Source of the DNA: Lactobacillus sp.
GTDB lineage: Bacteria > Bacillota > Bacilli > Lactobacillales > Lactobacillaceae
NCBI GenBank assembly: GCA_030455605.1
Contig: JAKDPD010000004.1
Location: forward strand, 1-64,000
DNA length: 64,000 nucleotides
Direction of reading: 5' to 3'
Below are positions 18,161-28,973 of this stretch, piece after piece (the stretch's first letter is position 1; each line of letters opens with the position of its first letter). The position numbers and the translations under genes were made by a program. The notes beneath the pieces were generated by a model. It had not been told where the DNA came from. It ran no database searches and worked only from the letters and a program-made list of their open reading frames with translations.

Positions 18161-19246
18161 ATGATGAACATTCGTCATATCAGTACTATCGTTACCGTCG
18201 CTGTCGCAGCAGTAGCACTAACTGCTTGTGGGGGCAGACGTGGCCAAGCCAGCAATAAGGCATCTGATGCCAAGCATTCAGTTGCCCTCATTACAGATGG
18301 TAATGGCGTTAATGACCATTCCTTTAATCAATCTGCTTGGAATGGTTTTCTCGCTTATGGTAAAGCATATCAATTAAAACGAGGTCAGAACGGTTATCAG
18401 TACTTCCAATCAGGTAGTGCGGCTGACTTTGATAACAACTTTAGTCAAGCCGTTGCGGCCGGTTATCATACGATGTTTGGCGTCGGCTACTCACTTAAGA
18501 CTGCTGTTTCCACTGCGGCTAAGAAGTACCCGAAGAAGAATTTTGTCATCATCGATGATGTGGTCAGCGGTCAAAAAAATGTTGCCTCTGCTAATTTCAA
18601 GAGTGAACAAGCTTCCTACCTAGCTGGCGTCGTTGCTGCTCACGAAACCAAGACAAACACAATTGGGTTCATCGGGGGCGTTCACGGTGATATTGATGAT
18701 TTGTTTGACGCTGGTTTTACTCAAGGGGTAACTGATACCGCTAAGAAATTACACAAACATATTAAATTACTGAACCAATATGTTGGTAGCTTTGATGCCG
18801 TTGATAAGGCCAAGGCCATTGCACAGGCCATGTACACGAAGAAAGCCGATATCATCTTCCATGCTGCTGGTGGTGCCGGTGATGGTCTATTCGCTGAAGC
18901 TAAAGCCATTAATCAAACCCGTCCTGCTAATAAAAAAGTTTGGGTAATCGGGGTTGATGTTGATCAATCAAACTTAGCTAACTATCATACTAAAGGTGAC
19001 CAAAAAGATAACTTCGCGTTAACCTCCGTTATTACCGGCGTGAACGTAGCGGTTAAAGATATTTCTGAACGTGCTTACCATGATAAATTCCCTGGTGGTC
19101 AAAACCTGATCTATGGTTTAAAGAATGACGGTGTTTCACTTACCCGTGGTCAAATCTCAAGCCAGGCTTGGATTGCCGCCCAAAAGGTCAAAACTGATAT
19201 TATTAATGGTAAGATTAAAGTTAGAATCCACCCCCTTAGTAAGTAA
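18161..19246 (+). CDS. BMP-family nucleoside-binding lipoprotein (copy 1)
   Basis: Lipobox LTACGG; VALITDGNGVNDHSFNQSAWNG. Confidence 0.93.
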   Translation: MMNIRHISTIVTVAVAAVALTACGGRRGQASNKASDAKHSVALITDGNGVNDHSFNQSAWNGFLAYGKAYQLKRGQNGYQYFQSGSAADFDNNFSQAVAAGYHTMFGVGYSLKTAVSTAAKKYPKKNFVIIDDVVSGQKNVASANFKSEQASYLAGVVAAHETKTNTIGFIGGVHGDIDDLFDAGFTQGVTDTAKKLHKHIKLLNQYVGSFDAVDKAKAIAQAMYTKKADIIFHAAGGAGDGLFAEAKAINQTRPANKKVWVIGVDVDQSNLANYHTKGDQKDNFALTSVITGVNVAVKDISERAYHDKFPGGQNLIYGLKNDGVSLTRGQISSQAWIAAQKVKTDIINGKIKVRIHPLSK

Positions 19247-19372
19247 CATTATTCGTCATTGTGCGATAAAGATTTTTTCCTCATAAGTATCCCGCTATTG
19301 ATTGACGCCATACGTACTTAATGATACAATTCTATTAAATTGTTCGTATTATTTGTGGCGGAGGGAAATTCG

Positions 19373-20458
19373 ATGAACGTTCAGTTCAAAAGAGTCTTGT
19401 CAATCGGTGTTGTGGCAGTTACTAGCGGACTTTTACTAGGCGCATGTTCGGGCAAACAGCAAGGAGGAACAGCTAATCGCAATGTTAAGCATGGCATTGC
19501 ACTAATCACCGACTCTAACGGGGTTGATGATCATTCCTTTAACCAAGCAGCTTGGTCTGGTTTTAAAGCCTATGGTCAAGAACATGGGTTAAAGCAAGGT
19601 AAAGGCGGCTACCAGTACTTTCAGTCAAGTAGTGCAGCAGATTATGCGCCTAACTTTGACCAAGCAGCAGCTGCTGGTTATCAAACCATCTTCGGCGTTG
19701 GCTATCAGCTAACGGACTCAGTGGCAGCTGCTGCTAAGAAGAATCCGAAGAAGAACTTTGTGATTGTCGACAGCGTTATTCCTAATCAAAAGAATGTTGC
19801 TTCTGCAACCTTCGAGAGTAATCAAGCATCATATTTGGGCGGTCTGGCTGCTGCTTATAGCACTAAAACTAACAAAGTGGGCTTCATCGGTGGTGCCAAA
19901 TCATCCGTTTTAGACCTCTTTGAAGCTGGCTTTAGACAAGGGGTAGCTGCTGGCGCCAAGGCCTTGCATAAGAAAATTTCCGTTCAGGTTCAATACATTG
20001 GCAACTTTACTTCAACCGATAAGGCGAAAGCAATTGCGCAATCAATGTATGCCGACAAAGCCGATATTCTTTACCAAGCTGCTGGTAACGCCGGTAACGG
20101 TGTCTTCTCAGAAGCTAAAGATTATAACCAAGCGCGTCCAGCCAGCAAGAAGGTCTGGGTAATTGGGGTTGATACCGATCAAGCTAGCTTAGGCGACTAC
20201 AAGTCCAAGGATGGTAAGACGGACAACTTTACTTTAACCTCAGTCCTCAAAGGCTTAGATGTCGCTGTTCATTCACTCGCTAATGACGCCTATAATGGTA
20301 AATTCCCTGGTGGCAAGCATATCGTTTACAGCTTGAAACAAAATGGGGTCTCCATTACTAAGGGCAACTTAACCACTAAGACTTGGGCTGCTGTCCAAGC
20401 CGCTCGTAAACAAATCATTGATGGCCAAATTACCGTTGCTACTTCACCTAAGAAGTAA
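19373..20458 (+). CDS. BMP-family nucleoside-binding lipoprotein (copy 2)
   Basis: Lipobox LLGACS; IALITDSNGVDDHSFNQAAWSG; paralogue of the preceding gene. Confidence 0.93.
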   Translation: MNVQFKRVLSIGVVAVTSGLLLGACSGKQQGGTANRNVKHGIALITDSNGVDDHSFNQAAWSGFKAYGQEHGLKQGKGGYQYFQSSSAADYAPNFDQAAAAGYQTIFGVGYQLTDSVAAAAKKNPKKNFVIVDSVIPNQKNVASATFESNQASYLGGLAAAYSTKTNKVGFIGGAKSSVLDLFEAGFRQGVAAGAKALHKKISVQVQYIGNFTSTDKAKAIAQSMYADKADILYQAAGNAGNGVFSEAKDYNQARPASKKVWVIGVDTDQASLGDYKSKDGKTDNFTLTSVLKGLDVAVHSLANDAYNGKFPGGKHIVYSLKQNGVSITKGNLTTKTWAAVQAARKQIIDGQITVATSPKK

Positions 20459-20479
20459 TCAATCCTAATTCAGCTAGCT

Positions 20480-20512
20480 GAAACTCTTCGTGCTAACGGA
20501 GAGTTTTTTCAT
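20480..20512 (+). terminator. Intra-operon terminator/attenuator between binding-protein gene and ATPase gene
   Basis: AACTCTTCGTGCTAACGGAGAGTTTTTTC. Confidence 0.7.
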
Positions 20513-20528
20513 AAACAGAAAGACCATT

Positions 20529-22058
20529 ATGGAAACAAAAACTCAAAATATGATTGAAATGCGTCACATTGTTAAAGACTTTAATGGTTTTAAAGCCAAT
20601 AATGATATCAATCTCACCTTGAAGCGCGGTGAAATTCTAGCTTTATTGGGAGAAAATGGCGCTGGAAAATCAACGCTAATGCAAATCCTTTCCGGGTTAC
20701 TCGCACCAACTGCGGGTGCTATCTTAGTCCGTGGCAAGCAAGTCGACATCAAAGATCCTAATACTGCCAAGGCTTTAGGCATTGGGATGGTCCACCAACA
20801 CTTCATGCTCGCGTCTGCTTTCAGTGTCTGGGAAAATATTATCTTGGGTGATGAACCCGTAAAACATGGCAAACTTGACGTTAAAGCCGCTCACGAAAAA
20901 GTGACTGCGCTATCCAAACGTTATGGCCTAGCGATTAATCTAGATGCTAAAGTGGCCGATATCACCGTCGCACAGCAGCAACGTGTTGAAATTCTAAAAG
21001 TCTTATATCGTGGCGCTGAAATTTTGATTTTTGACGAGCCAACAGCAGTGCTAACCCCGCAAGAGATTACTGAGTTTATTAAAATCCTCAAGGGACTAGC
21101 AGCTGAAGGCAAAGCCGTCATTTTAATCACCCACAAACTTGATGAGATTAAAGCAGTGGCTGATCGCGTCACTGTCATCAGAGCTGGACAAGGAATTGCC
21201 ACGCTAACAGTTAGTGACACAACAGATAATCAACTGGCTGAAATGATGGTCGGGCGCCATGTCAATATGAAGCTTGATAAATCCGCTGCCAAAATTGGTC
21301 AAGAAGTGCTCCACGTCTCTGACCTAAAGGTTAACGAAGCACGAGGGAATTTAGCCGTCAAAGATCTGTCTTTCAACTTGCATCAGGGAGAAATTCTAGG
21401 GTTAGCCGGCATTGATGGTAATGGCCAAGACGAATTGGTTGAAGCACTCACAGGTCTGCGCCGGGTCAAAGCTGGACAAGTTATCATCAAGGGTAAGAAT
21501 ATGACTAATAAGAAAGTACGCGAAATAACGGAACTGGGCGTTAGTCATATTCCTGCTGACCGGCAGAAGTTTGGCCTCATACTACCTTGGTCCGTGGCTG
21601 ACAATATGGCCTTACAAAGTTACTACCACGAGCCTTTTTCTAAGCACGGAATTATTAACTTTAATGCCATCCATGAACATGCCCGTAAGCTAATCAAACA
21701 ATTCGACGTCCACACCACTGACGAGAATTTACCGGCTGGTGAACTATCAGGTGGTAACCAACAAAAAGCGATTATCGCGCGTGAACTTGACCGTAATAGC
21801 GATTTAATCATTGCCTTTCAACCAACACGTGGCTTAGATGTCGGGGCAATTGAATATATCCACCAACAACTATTGGCCCAGCGAGCTGCTGGTAAGGCAA
21901 TTTTACTGATTTCGTATGAACTAGATGAAATCATGCAGTTATCCGACCGCATTGCCGTTTTACATGACGGGCAAATTTCGGGAGAAGTTCGGCCAGCTGA
22001 TACCACTGACCGTGAATTAGGGTTATTAATGACTGGTGCGAAGAAAGAAGGACGTTAA
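20529..22058 (+). CDS. Nucleoside ABC transporter ATP-binding protein (double ATPase)
   Basis: Two ABC domains (GENGAGKST...VAQQQRVEILKVLYRGAEILIFDEPTAVLTP; LSGGNQQKAIIARE); start 20529. Confidence 0.93.
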   Translation: METKTQNMIEMRHIVKDFNGFKANNDINLTLKRGEILALLGENGAGKSTLMQILSGLLAPTAGAILVRGKQVDIKDPNTAKALGIGMVHQHFMLASAFSVWENIILGDEPVKHGKLDVKAAHEKVTALSKRYGLAINLDAKVADITVAQQQRVEILKVLYRGAEILIFDEPTAVLTPQEITEFIKILKGLAAEGKAVILITHKLDEIKAVADRVTVIRAGQGIATLTVSDTTDNQLAEMMVGRHVNMKLDKSAAKIGQEVLHVSDLKVNEARGNLAVKDLSFNLHQGEILGLAGIDGNGQDELVEALTGLRRVKAGQVIIKGKNMTNKKVREITELGVSHIPADRQKFGLILPWSVADNMALQSYYHEPFSKHGIINFNAIHEHARKLIKQFDVHTTDENLPAGELSGGNQQKAIIARELDRNSDLIIAFQPTRGLDVGAIEYIHQQLLAQRAAGKAILLISYELDEIMQLSDRIAVLHDGQISGEVRPADTTDRELGLLMTGAKKEGR

Positions 22059-23187
22059 TTTGTTTAACCTGAGTGAGAAAAATAAAAAATTTTTAGTCCC
22101 AATTGTTTCAGTCATAGCTGGTTTTCTGGTTGGGGCCATTATTATGTTGGTCTGGTCTTACAACCCGATTCAGGCTTATGGATCAATGTTTATTAGTGCC
22201 CTGGGCAATATGAATGGGATTGGCGAAACAATTCGTGAAGCCACACCACTTATCTTTACTGCGATTGGCTTTGCGATTGCCTCATCGGCTGGCTTTTTCA
22301 ATATTGGTCTGCCAGGACAAGCACAAGCGGGATGGATTACCGCTATCTGGATTGCACTTGCAAACCCTAATTTGCCTAAATACATCTTGCTACCTGTCTG
22401 CATTATTGCTGGTGCCCTAGCTGGTGCTATCGTATCTGGAATTGCCGGTGTACTGCGCGCTTACTTTGGTACCAATGAGGTAATCACCACGATTATGATC
22501 AACTATATCGTGCTCTATCTCTGCCAATACTTGATGCAGCAAATTATGAGTCCCAAATTACGGGTCGACATGGATGCCACCAAAGCAGTCTCTGCTAACG
22601 GTAGCCTCCATCTTGATTGGCTGTCTAACTGCTTTGGTCAATCACGCATTAACGCTGGAATTTTCTTAGCTTTAATTGCCTTGTTTTGTTTTTGGTGGTT
22701 AATGCGAAAAACCACAACCGGTTTTGAAATTAAAGCCGTTGGTTTAAACCCGTTGGCCAGTCAATACGCTGGGATGTCAGCTAAGAAAAATATTATTGTC
22801 TCAATGCTCCTTTCGGGTGCTTTTGCCGGCCTTGGCGGGGTGGTACAAGGTCTGGGGACTTACCAAAACTACTTCACGCAAACTGCCAGCCTAGATATTG
22901 GTTGGGATGGTTTATCTGTTGCCCTGCTAGGTGGCGGCAGTGCCTTAGGAATTCTAATTGCGGCGTTGCTTTTCTCAATTTTAAAGATTGGTGGTTTAGG
23001 CATGCAGACGATTGCAGGGATTCCTTACGAAATTGTCTCCATTGTAATTGCTGCAATCATCTTCTTCATCGCTATTAATTATGTGGTAGGGTTATTATTC
23101 AGCCGTAAAGCGGCTGTAAAAACCCCAACTGATCATTATCCAACTAATAATCAAACCGTAACCTTAGGCAAGGAGGAACAACTCTAA
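22036..23187 (+). CDS. Nucleoside ABC transporter permease
   Basis: BPD_transp_2-type permease, IGLPGQAQAGWITAIW; true start may be the TTG near 22060. Confidence 0.9.
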   Translation: MRRKKDVNLFNLSEKNKKFLVPIVSVIAGFLVGAIIMLVWSYNPIQAYGSMFISALGNMNGIGETIREATPLIFTAIGFAIASSAGFFNIGLPGQAQAGWITAIWIALANPNLPKYILLPVCIIAGALAGAIVSGIAGVLRAYFGTNEVITTIMINYIVLYLCQYLMQQIMSPKLRVDMDATKAVSANGSLHLDWLSNCFGQSRINAGIFLALIALFCFWWLMRKTTTGFEIKAVGLNPLASQYAGMSAKKNIIVSMLLSGAFAGLGGVVQGLGTYQNYFTQTASLDIGWDGLSVALLGGGSALGILIAALLFSILKIGGLGMQTIAGIPYEIVSIVIAAIIFFIAINYVVGLLFSRKAAVKTPTDHYPTNNQTVTLGKEEQL

Positions 23188-24143
23188 TGGATTTAATTAC
23201 AACGCTCGCCTTAATCGTTTCATCAACATTAGTCTACTCCGCACCACTAATCTTTACGGCTCTTGGAGGCGTTTATAGTGAGCATTCCGGTATTGTGAAT
23301 ATTGGTCTAGAAGGTATTATGACGATGGGGGCTTTTGCAGCCGTCATTTTCAACCTCACTTTTGCACCGGTATTCGGGGGAGCCACACCTTGGTTTGGTT
23401 TACTAATTGGGGGCCTAGCCGGTCTATTATTCTCGCTGCTACATGCGGTCGCCACAATCAACTTTCGAGCTGACCATGTCATTAGTGGGACCGTGTTAAA
23501 CCTAATGGCCGCACCACTTGGGGTCTTTCTCATTAAAGCCATCTATGATAAAGGCCAGACAAACAATATTACGGCTAACTTCGGTTACTTTAGCTTTCCC
23601 GGCCTAGCCAATATTCCGTTCTTCGGTCCGATTTTCTTTAAGAACACTTCCGCTCCGGCTTGGTTAGCCATTGTCGTCACGATTTTATTATGGCTCGTCC
23701 TGTATAAAACCCGCTTTGGTTTGCGACTGCGTGCTTGTGGTGAAAACCCTCAAGCCGCTGACACCATGGGCATTAATGTCTACGGGATGCGTTATGCCGG
23801 TGTCCTTATTTCCGGTTTTCTAGGCGGGATTGGTGGCGCGGTCTTTGCCCAAGCCATCTCTGGTAATTTTTCAGTTTCGACAATTGTCGGTCAAGGATTC
23901 ATGGCGCTAGCTGCCGTCATCTTTGGTAAATGGAATCCCCTTGGTGCAATGGGTGCTTCACTCTTCTTCGGTTTTGCACAGAGCCTGAGTGTCATCGGTA
24001 ATCAATTACCAGGCTTCCAGCACATTCCATCTGTTTACATGCAAATTGCGCCTTACGTCATTACGATTGTAGTGCTAGTCGCCTTCTTAGGTAAATCAGT
24101 TGCACCAGCTGCTGATGGGGTAAACTATATTAAATCTAAATAA
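23187..24143 (+). CDS. Nucleoside ABC transporter permease
   Basis: BPD_transp_2-type permease, GIVNIGLEGIMTMGAFAAV; overlaps the upstream stop. Confidence 0.92.
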   Translation: MDLITTLALIVSSTLVYSAPLIFTALGGVYSEHSGIVNIGLEGIMTMGAFAAVIFNLTFAPVFGGATPWFGLLIGGLAGLLFSLLHAVATINFRADHVISGTVLNLMAAPLGVFLIKAIYDKGQTNNITANFGYFSFPGLANIPFFGPIFFKNTSAPAWLAIVVTILLWLVLYKTRFGLRLRACGENPQAADTMGINVYGMRYAGVLISGFLGGIGGAVFAQAISGNFSVSTIVGQGFMALAAVIFGKWNPLGAMGASLFFGFAQSLSVIGNQLPGFQHIPSVYMQIAPYVITIVVLVAFLGKSVAPAADGVNYIKSK

Positions 24144-24159
24144 CGACAGATCACACTAA

Positions 24160-24192
24160 TCAAAAAAGCAGGCTGAAGCCTGTTTTTTTGAT
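24160..24192 (+). terminator. Rho-independent terminator
   Basis: AAAAAAGCAGGCTGAAGCCTGTTTTTTT. Confidence 0.85.
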
Positions 24193-24266
24193 TTTGTAGC
24201 CGCTTTAATTGACTTTGTGCTATTGCCCTCGTTATAATGGACTAGACCACTAAGGAGAGGGATATT

Positions 24267-24971
24267 ATGAAAGTTATCGTAACTAAAGATAAATACGCTG
24301 GTGGCAAAGCCACGTTTGACATTTTTGCAGAGGCACTAAAACAGGGGGCTAAAGTATTAGGATTAGCTACTGGATCAACCCCACTGACCTTTTATCAAGA
24401 GGTTGTCGCAAGCTCGCTCGATTTCTCGGATGTCATTAGCATCAACTTAGATGAATATGTTGGCCTAGCACCGGATAACCCGCAAAGTTATCATTACTTC
24501 ATGCAAAAGCACTTATTTGATGCCAAACCGTTTAAAGCTAGCTATTTGCCAGACGGTCTCACTCAAGACTCAGCAGCCTTTTGTCAGCAATACGATCAAC
24601 TCATGCTAGACCACCCAATTGATGTACAACTTTTAGGGATTGGTCAAAACGGCCACATCGCCTTTAATGAACCAGGCACCTCCTTTGACCTCGGAACTCA
24701 TGAAGTACAGCTAGCTGAAAGCACCATTAAAGCCAATGCGCGTTTCTTTAACGATATCAGTGAAGTCCCTAAGAGTGCTATCTGCATGGGGATTAAAAAC
24801 ATTATGGCGGCCAAAAAAATTGTCTTATTAGCATTTGGCGCTGAGAAAGCTCATGCCGTCAAACAACTCGTTGAAGGGGCCGTTACCGAGGCTGTCCCGG
24901 CAACCGTGTTACAGCGGCACCACGACGTTACAGTGATTTGTGATGAAGCAGCCGCTGCTGAATTGAAATAA
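24267..24971 (+). CDS. nagB: Glucosamine-6-phosphate deaminase
   Basis: [43 protein letters not shown]. Confidence 0.97.
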   Translation: MKVIVTKDKYAGGKATFDIFAEALKQGAKVLGLATGSTPLTFYQEVVASSLDFSDVISINLDEYVGLAPDNPQSYHYFMQKHLFDAKPFKASYLPDGLTQDSAAFCQQYDQLMLDHPIDVQLLGIGQNGHIAFNEPGTSFDLGTHEVQLAESTIKANARFFNDISEVPKSAICMGIKNIMAAKKIVLLAFGAEKAHAVKQLVEGAVTEAVPATVLQRHHDVTVICDEAAAAELK

Positions 24972-24978
24972 CTCTAAA

Positions 24979-25014
24979 ACACCAAGTATATTAGCGTACT
25001 TGGTGTTTTTTTAC
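24979..25014 (+). terminator. Rho-independent terminator
   Basis: AACACCAAGTA-TATTAGCG-TACTTGGTGTTTTTTT. Confidence 0.9.
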
Positions 25015-25210
25015 TACAGAAAATAATTTAGATGTTATTCACAATTTAGCGGTGTGAAAGCCTAATCATATTTCAGTTAGCTTGTCAATAAAGTATAGCA
25101 AGCTTGTAACAAGTATCATTATCTTTGGAAAAAGTATTGTTAAGGCCAGCCGATAAGCTTAAAATAGAACAGTAATCATTGGCTATTTAATTAACTTTGG
25201 AGGTAGAAAA

Positions 25211-26284
25211 GTGAGCATCGAGTCAGCAATTGTAAAAACATTCACTAATCCAGCGATTGTTTCCGCAATTACATCAACTATTTTTATTATTTTATTAGGC
25301 TTTTGGCTACGCAAACAAGGAACATTTGGTGAAAAATTTGGAAAGGTTTTAACCAAAGTTGTTTTAGCGGTAGCACTACCCGCTCTGGCCTTCAACTCGT
25401 TTATGCAACCAATTGATCCCAAATCATTGCATCAAGGCATTGGTATTTTGATCTGGGGAATTGTCGTCTATATCATCTTGATTTTTATCACGCCGTTACT
25501 ATATGGTCGTGAAACTAAAGACCGCCGTGATGTGATGGCTATTCTGACAACTTTTGGTTCAACCACCTTCTTCGGAATTCCAATTGTCGGTGCTATTTAT
25601 GGTGCTAAAGGTGTGATTTATTCCTCAATTTTTAATATCGGCTACCGAATTTTCCTTTACTCTTATGCTTATATCAAAATGAGCGGCTTAAAGATGGAAG
25701 CTAAAAATGTGGAAAAAATGTTCCTAAATCCCATCGTGATTGCGACCTTTTTAGGACTCTTTTTATGGATTATTCAAGGAATTGTCCCGCAAGTCACTGT
25801 ACCTTTAATGAACAATGGTGTTCCAGCAGTCGGGATGGCGCACGTAGCCTTTTACCGGATTGACCAAACGGCAGTCTGGCTCTGGCGACCATTAAACTAT
25901 CTAGCCGGTTTAGCTTCACCACTGGCTTGGTTGGCTATTGGTTGTACCCTAGGTTCTATCTCAGTCAAAGATGCTGCTGCTAATAAGCTTGCTTGGTATT
26001 ATTCTTTTAATAAAGTGATTCTAGTCCCATTAATCAATATCGGCATCCTCGTCTTGTTGGATATTACCCATATCATGCCCCTCAGTTACGTAGCTATTGC
26101 AACCATCGTCATTATGATGGCAACACCAACGGCTGCAGTCGCTTCAGCCTATGCCATCTCATATGACCGTGAAGCCGTGCTATCGTCAAACGCATCGTTA
26201 CTTTCAACCATTTCGGCTGTTATTATGATGCCAATCTGGATTGCAGTACTAAATATCTTGAATCAAACTGGTTTATTTCATTAG
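25211..26284 (+). CDS. AEC family transporter (malate permease/auxin efflux carrier type)
   Basis: Ten-TM AEC pattern; TTFFGIPIVGAIYG. Confidence 0.85.
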   Translation: MSIESAIVKTFTNPAIVSAITSTIFIILLGFWLRKQGTFGEKFGKVLTKVVLAVALPALAFNSFMQPIDPKSLHQGIGILIWGIVVYIILIFITPLLYGRETKDRRDVMAILTTFGSTTFFGIPIVGAIYGAKGVIYSSIFNIGYRIFLYSYAYIKMSGLKMEAKNVEKMFLNPIVIATFLGLFLWIIQGIVPQVTVPLMNNGVPAVGMAHVAFYRIDQTAVWLWRPLNYLAGLASPLAWLAIGCTLGSISVKDAAANKLAWYYSFNKVILVPLINIGILVLLDITHIMPLSYVAIATIVIMMATPTAAVASAYAISYDREAVLSSNASLLSTISAVIMMPIWIAVLNILNQTGLFH

Positions 26285-26306
26285 CTAAAGAAAGGATTTA
26301 TTCATC

Positions 26307-27311
26307 ATGAAAATCGCTTGTTATGGTGTTCGCCCTTTAGAAGAGGCCTACTTTAAAAAATTAAATCGTTACAATTACGACTTGAAACTAGTTCCAGAAT
26401 ACTTAAATCATGACAATGTAACTGAAGCAGAAGGTTGCGATGCAGTCTTAGTCCGGGGTAACTGTGTTTGTGATCGTCAAAATCTGACTAAATTTCAATC
26501 TTATGGCATTAAACTTGTCTTTACCCGTACCGTTGGCTTTAATCACTACGATCTCAAAGCTGCCAAAGAATTAGGTATCAGTATTTCACGGGTCCCTAAC
26601 TACTCGCCTTACGCCGTAGCCAATTTAGCTTTTACCTTAGGCTGTAGCCTAGTACGCCACGTTGCACAAGCGGCTAACCAAGTACAGGCAGGCGACTTTA
26701 CCGTCGAACCAGCATACTTTGCAAATGAATTTCAGACCTTAACAGTCGGTATCTTCGGTGCTGGTAAGATTGGCGCAATTGAGGGCAAACTTTGGCGTGC
26801 GATGGGTGCACGGGTATTAGCTTATGACCCTTATCCATCAGATTTCGCTAAACAGTATGTCGAATTTGTTAATCAAACTGATTTAATTGCCCAAAGCGAT
26901 GTAATTTCAGTTCATGTTCCGTATTTCCCAGGAAAAAATGAAAATTTGTTCAACGCTGATTTCCTGAAACAAATGAAGCCTACTGCTTATCTCGTTAACA
27001 CGGCTCGTGGCGAGTTAGCTGATACGGTGGCTGTTGCTGAAGCCGTTAAAGTGGGCACCATTGCGGGATATGGTGCCGATGTTGTCATTGATGAAACCAA
27101 AATTAATGGCCACCACTTTGCCAATATCGCTGACATTCCTAACGCTGGTGTCCGTGAATTGATGGGATTATATCCAAAAGTCTTGCTAACGCCACATATG
27201 GGATCATTTACGGAGCAGGCGCTATCTGACATGATTTCAATTTCATATGATAACTTCCACGAAATGTTGACCACTGGTCGGACGAAAAACATGGTCAGTT
27301 ATCAGGGATAA
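26307..27311 (+). CDS. D-2-hydroxyacid dehydrogenase (D-lactate dehydrogenase-like)
   Basis: NAD-binding VGIFGAGKIGAIEGKLWRAMGARVLAYDPYP; catalytic VNTARGELADT; TPHMGSFTEQA. Confidence 0.9.
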   Translation: MKIACYGVRPLEEAYFKKLNRYNYDLKLVPEYLNHDNVTEAEGCDAVLVRGNCVCDRQNLTKFQSYGIKLVFTRTVGFNHYDLKAAKELGISISRVPNYSPYAVANLAFTLGCSLVRHVAQAANQVQAGDFTVEPAYFANEFQTLTVGIFGAGKIGAIEGKLWRAMGARVLAYDPYPSDFAKQYVEFVNQTDLIAQSDVISVHVPYFPGKNENLFNADFLKQMKPTAYLVNTARGELADTVAVAEAVKVGTIAGYGADVVIDETKINGHHFANIADIPNAGVRELMGLYPKVLLTPHMGSFTEQALSDMISISYDNFHEMLTTGRTKNMVSYQG

Positions 27312-27343
27312 TTTTTGAAATAACCAATTACCATTTCGATTAT

Positions 27344-27380
27344 CAAGCTTAAAACCGTAAGTCAAACTTACGGTTTTTTT
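27344..27380 (+). terminator. Rho-independent terminator
   Basis: AAAACCGTAAGTCAAACTTACGGTTTTTTT. Confidence 0.9.
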
Positions 27381-27535
27381 GCTTTAAATCATTTAATATT
27401 AAATAATAAATAGTTTATTGGTTTTAAAGCAACTCACTTGACTTTTATGGGATTAGGCTAATTAAAAATAGGCTTGATTATCCCCTACATCTTGCATAGA
27501 CTAGTATTATATACGCTATATCTGGTAGAAAGAAT

Positions 27536-28183
27536 GTGATTCAAGTTATTGTTTTAAGTGGGCCAATTGGAGCCGGAAAATCCAGTCTAACAGGCATTTT
27601 AGCCGAACATTTGGGAACCAAAGCATACTTCGAAGGGGTTGACAATAACCCTGTTTTACCGCTGTATTACAAGGACATGAAGCGGTATACTTTTTTGCTC
27701 AACATTTATTTACTCAACCATCGACTGGCACAAATTAGTCAAGCAATCCAAGAAAAAAACAGTGTTTCTGATCGTTCAATTTATGAAGATTCACTCTTTT
27801 TTAAGATGAACGCTGACAGCGGTATTGCTGATAAGACGGAATTCAAAATCTACAACAATCTACTAGATAACATGATGGCGGAAACACCTGGTAATCCAAA
27901 CAAGAAGCCAGATTTGCTCATCTACATTAAGGTCTCGCTACCAACGATGCTGAAGCGCATCGAAAAGCGGGGTCGGGACTTTGAACAGCTATCGACTGAT
28001 CCTGGCTTAAAGGATTACTATGCACGACTACTTAGCTATTACCAGCCATGGTACGAAAATTATCAAGCATCACCTAAGCTTGTGATTAACAGTGATAAAT
28101 ATGATTTTGTGACTGATGAAGCAGCAAAAAAGGCTGTTTTAGCACAAATTGATCAAAAACTACACGAATTAGGTAAACTTTAA
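27536..28183 (+). CDS. Deoxynucleoside kinase (dAK/dGK-type), copy 1
   Basis: P-loop [54 protein letters not shown] start. Confidence 0.93.
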   Translation: MIQVIVLSGPIGAGKSSLTGILAEHLGTKAYFEGVDNNPVLPLYYKDMKRYTFLLNIYLLNHRLAQISQAIQEKNSVSDRSIYEDSLFFKMNADSGIADKTEFKIYNNLLDNMMAETPGNPNKKPDLLIYIKVSLPTMLKRIEKRGRDFEQLSTDPGLKDYYARLLSYYQPWYENYQASPKLVINSDKYDFVTDEAAKKAVLAQIDQKLHELGKL

Positions 28184-28193
28184 AAGAAGGAAC

Positions 28194-28865
28194 GTGATGA
28201 CCGTTATTGTTTTAAGTGGGCCAATTGGAGCCGGAAAATCCAGTCTAACAGGTATTTTAGCCAAATATATTGGGACTAAGCCATTTTATGAAAGTGTCGA
28301 CGACAATCCCGTCCTACCTTTATTTTATGCTGATCCGAAAAAGTATGCCTTTTTACTACAGGTGTATTTTCTAAACACACGTTTTCGGAGCATTAAGGCG
28401 GCCTTGAGCAACGATAACAATTTGCTCGACCGTTCTATCTACGAAGATGCCCTCTTCTTCCAAATGAATGCCGATATTGGTCGGGCGACGCATGAAGAGC
28501 TCACCACTTATTATGATCTTTTAAATAATATGATGAGTGAACTCAAACGGATGCCAAAGAATCAACCTGACTTGCTAGTCCACATTAATGTTTCGTACGA
28601 CACCATGCTAGAACGAATCAAACGCCGGGGACGTTCCTTCGAACAATTAAGCTATGACCCGACACTAGCTGATTATTATCAAAACTTGCTTGATTACTAC
28701 AAGCCTTGGTATCAAAAGTATCATTATTCACCGAAAATGGAAATCGATGGTGATAAATTTGATTTTATGGCAAGTCAACAGGACCGGCAAGCTGTCCTAG
28801 ATGCCATTACCAATAAACTCCAAGAAATTGGTAAACTACCTAAGGATTGGCAACCAAAAGCTTAA
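28194..28865 (+). CDS. Deoxynucleoside kinase (dAK/dGK-type), copy 2
   Basis: Same P-loop, DRSIYEDALFF, RGRSFEQLS; 10 nt after copy 1. Confidence 0.93.
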   Translation: MMTVIVLSGPIGAGKSSLTGILAKYIGTKPFYESVDDNPVLPLFYADPKKYAFLLQVYFLNTRFRSIKAALSNDNNLLDRSIYEDALFFQMNADIGRATHEELTTYYDLLNNMMSELKRMPKNQPDLLVHINVSYDTMLERIKRRGRSFEQLSYDPTLADYYQNLLDYYKPWYQKYHYSPKMEIDGDKFDFMASQQDRQAVLDAITNKLQEIGKLPKDWQPKA

Positions 28866-28973
28866 TCTGCGCTACAAAAAAGACACTTAATTAGGTGTCT
28901 TCTTTTGTTAGAATAAATATATCAATTTTGCTAACTTTTCCTTTTATAAACATTGTTAAAAGCAGTTATTGCC

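Noticed and set aside
25054-25070. cre-like sequence GTGAAAGCCTAATCATA upstream of the AEC transporter
   Set aside because: Mismatch at the central conserved CG; too weak to report as a site.
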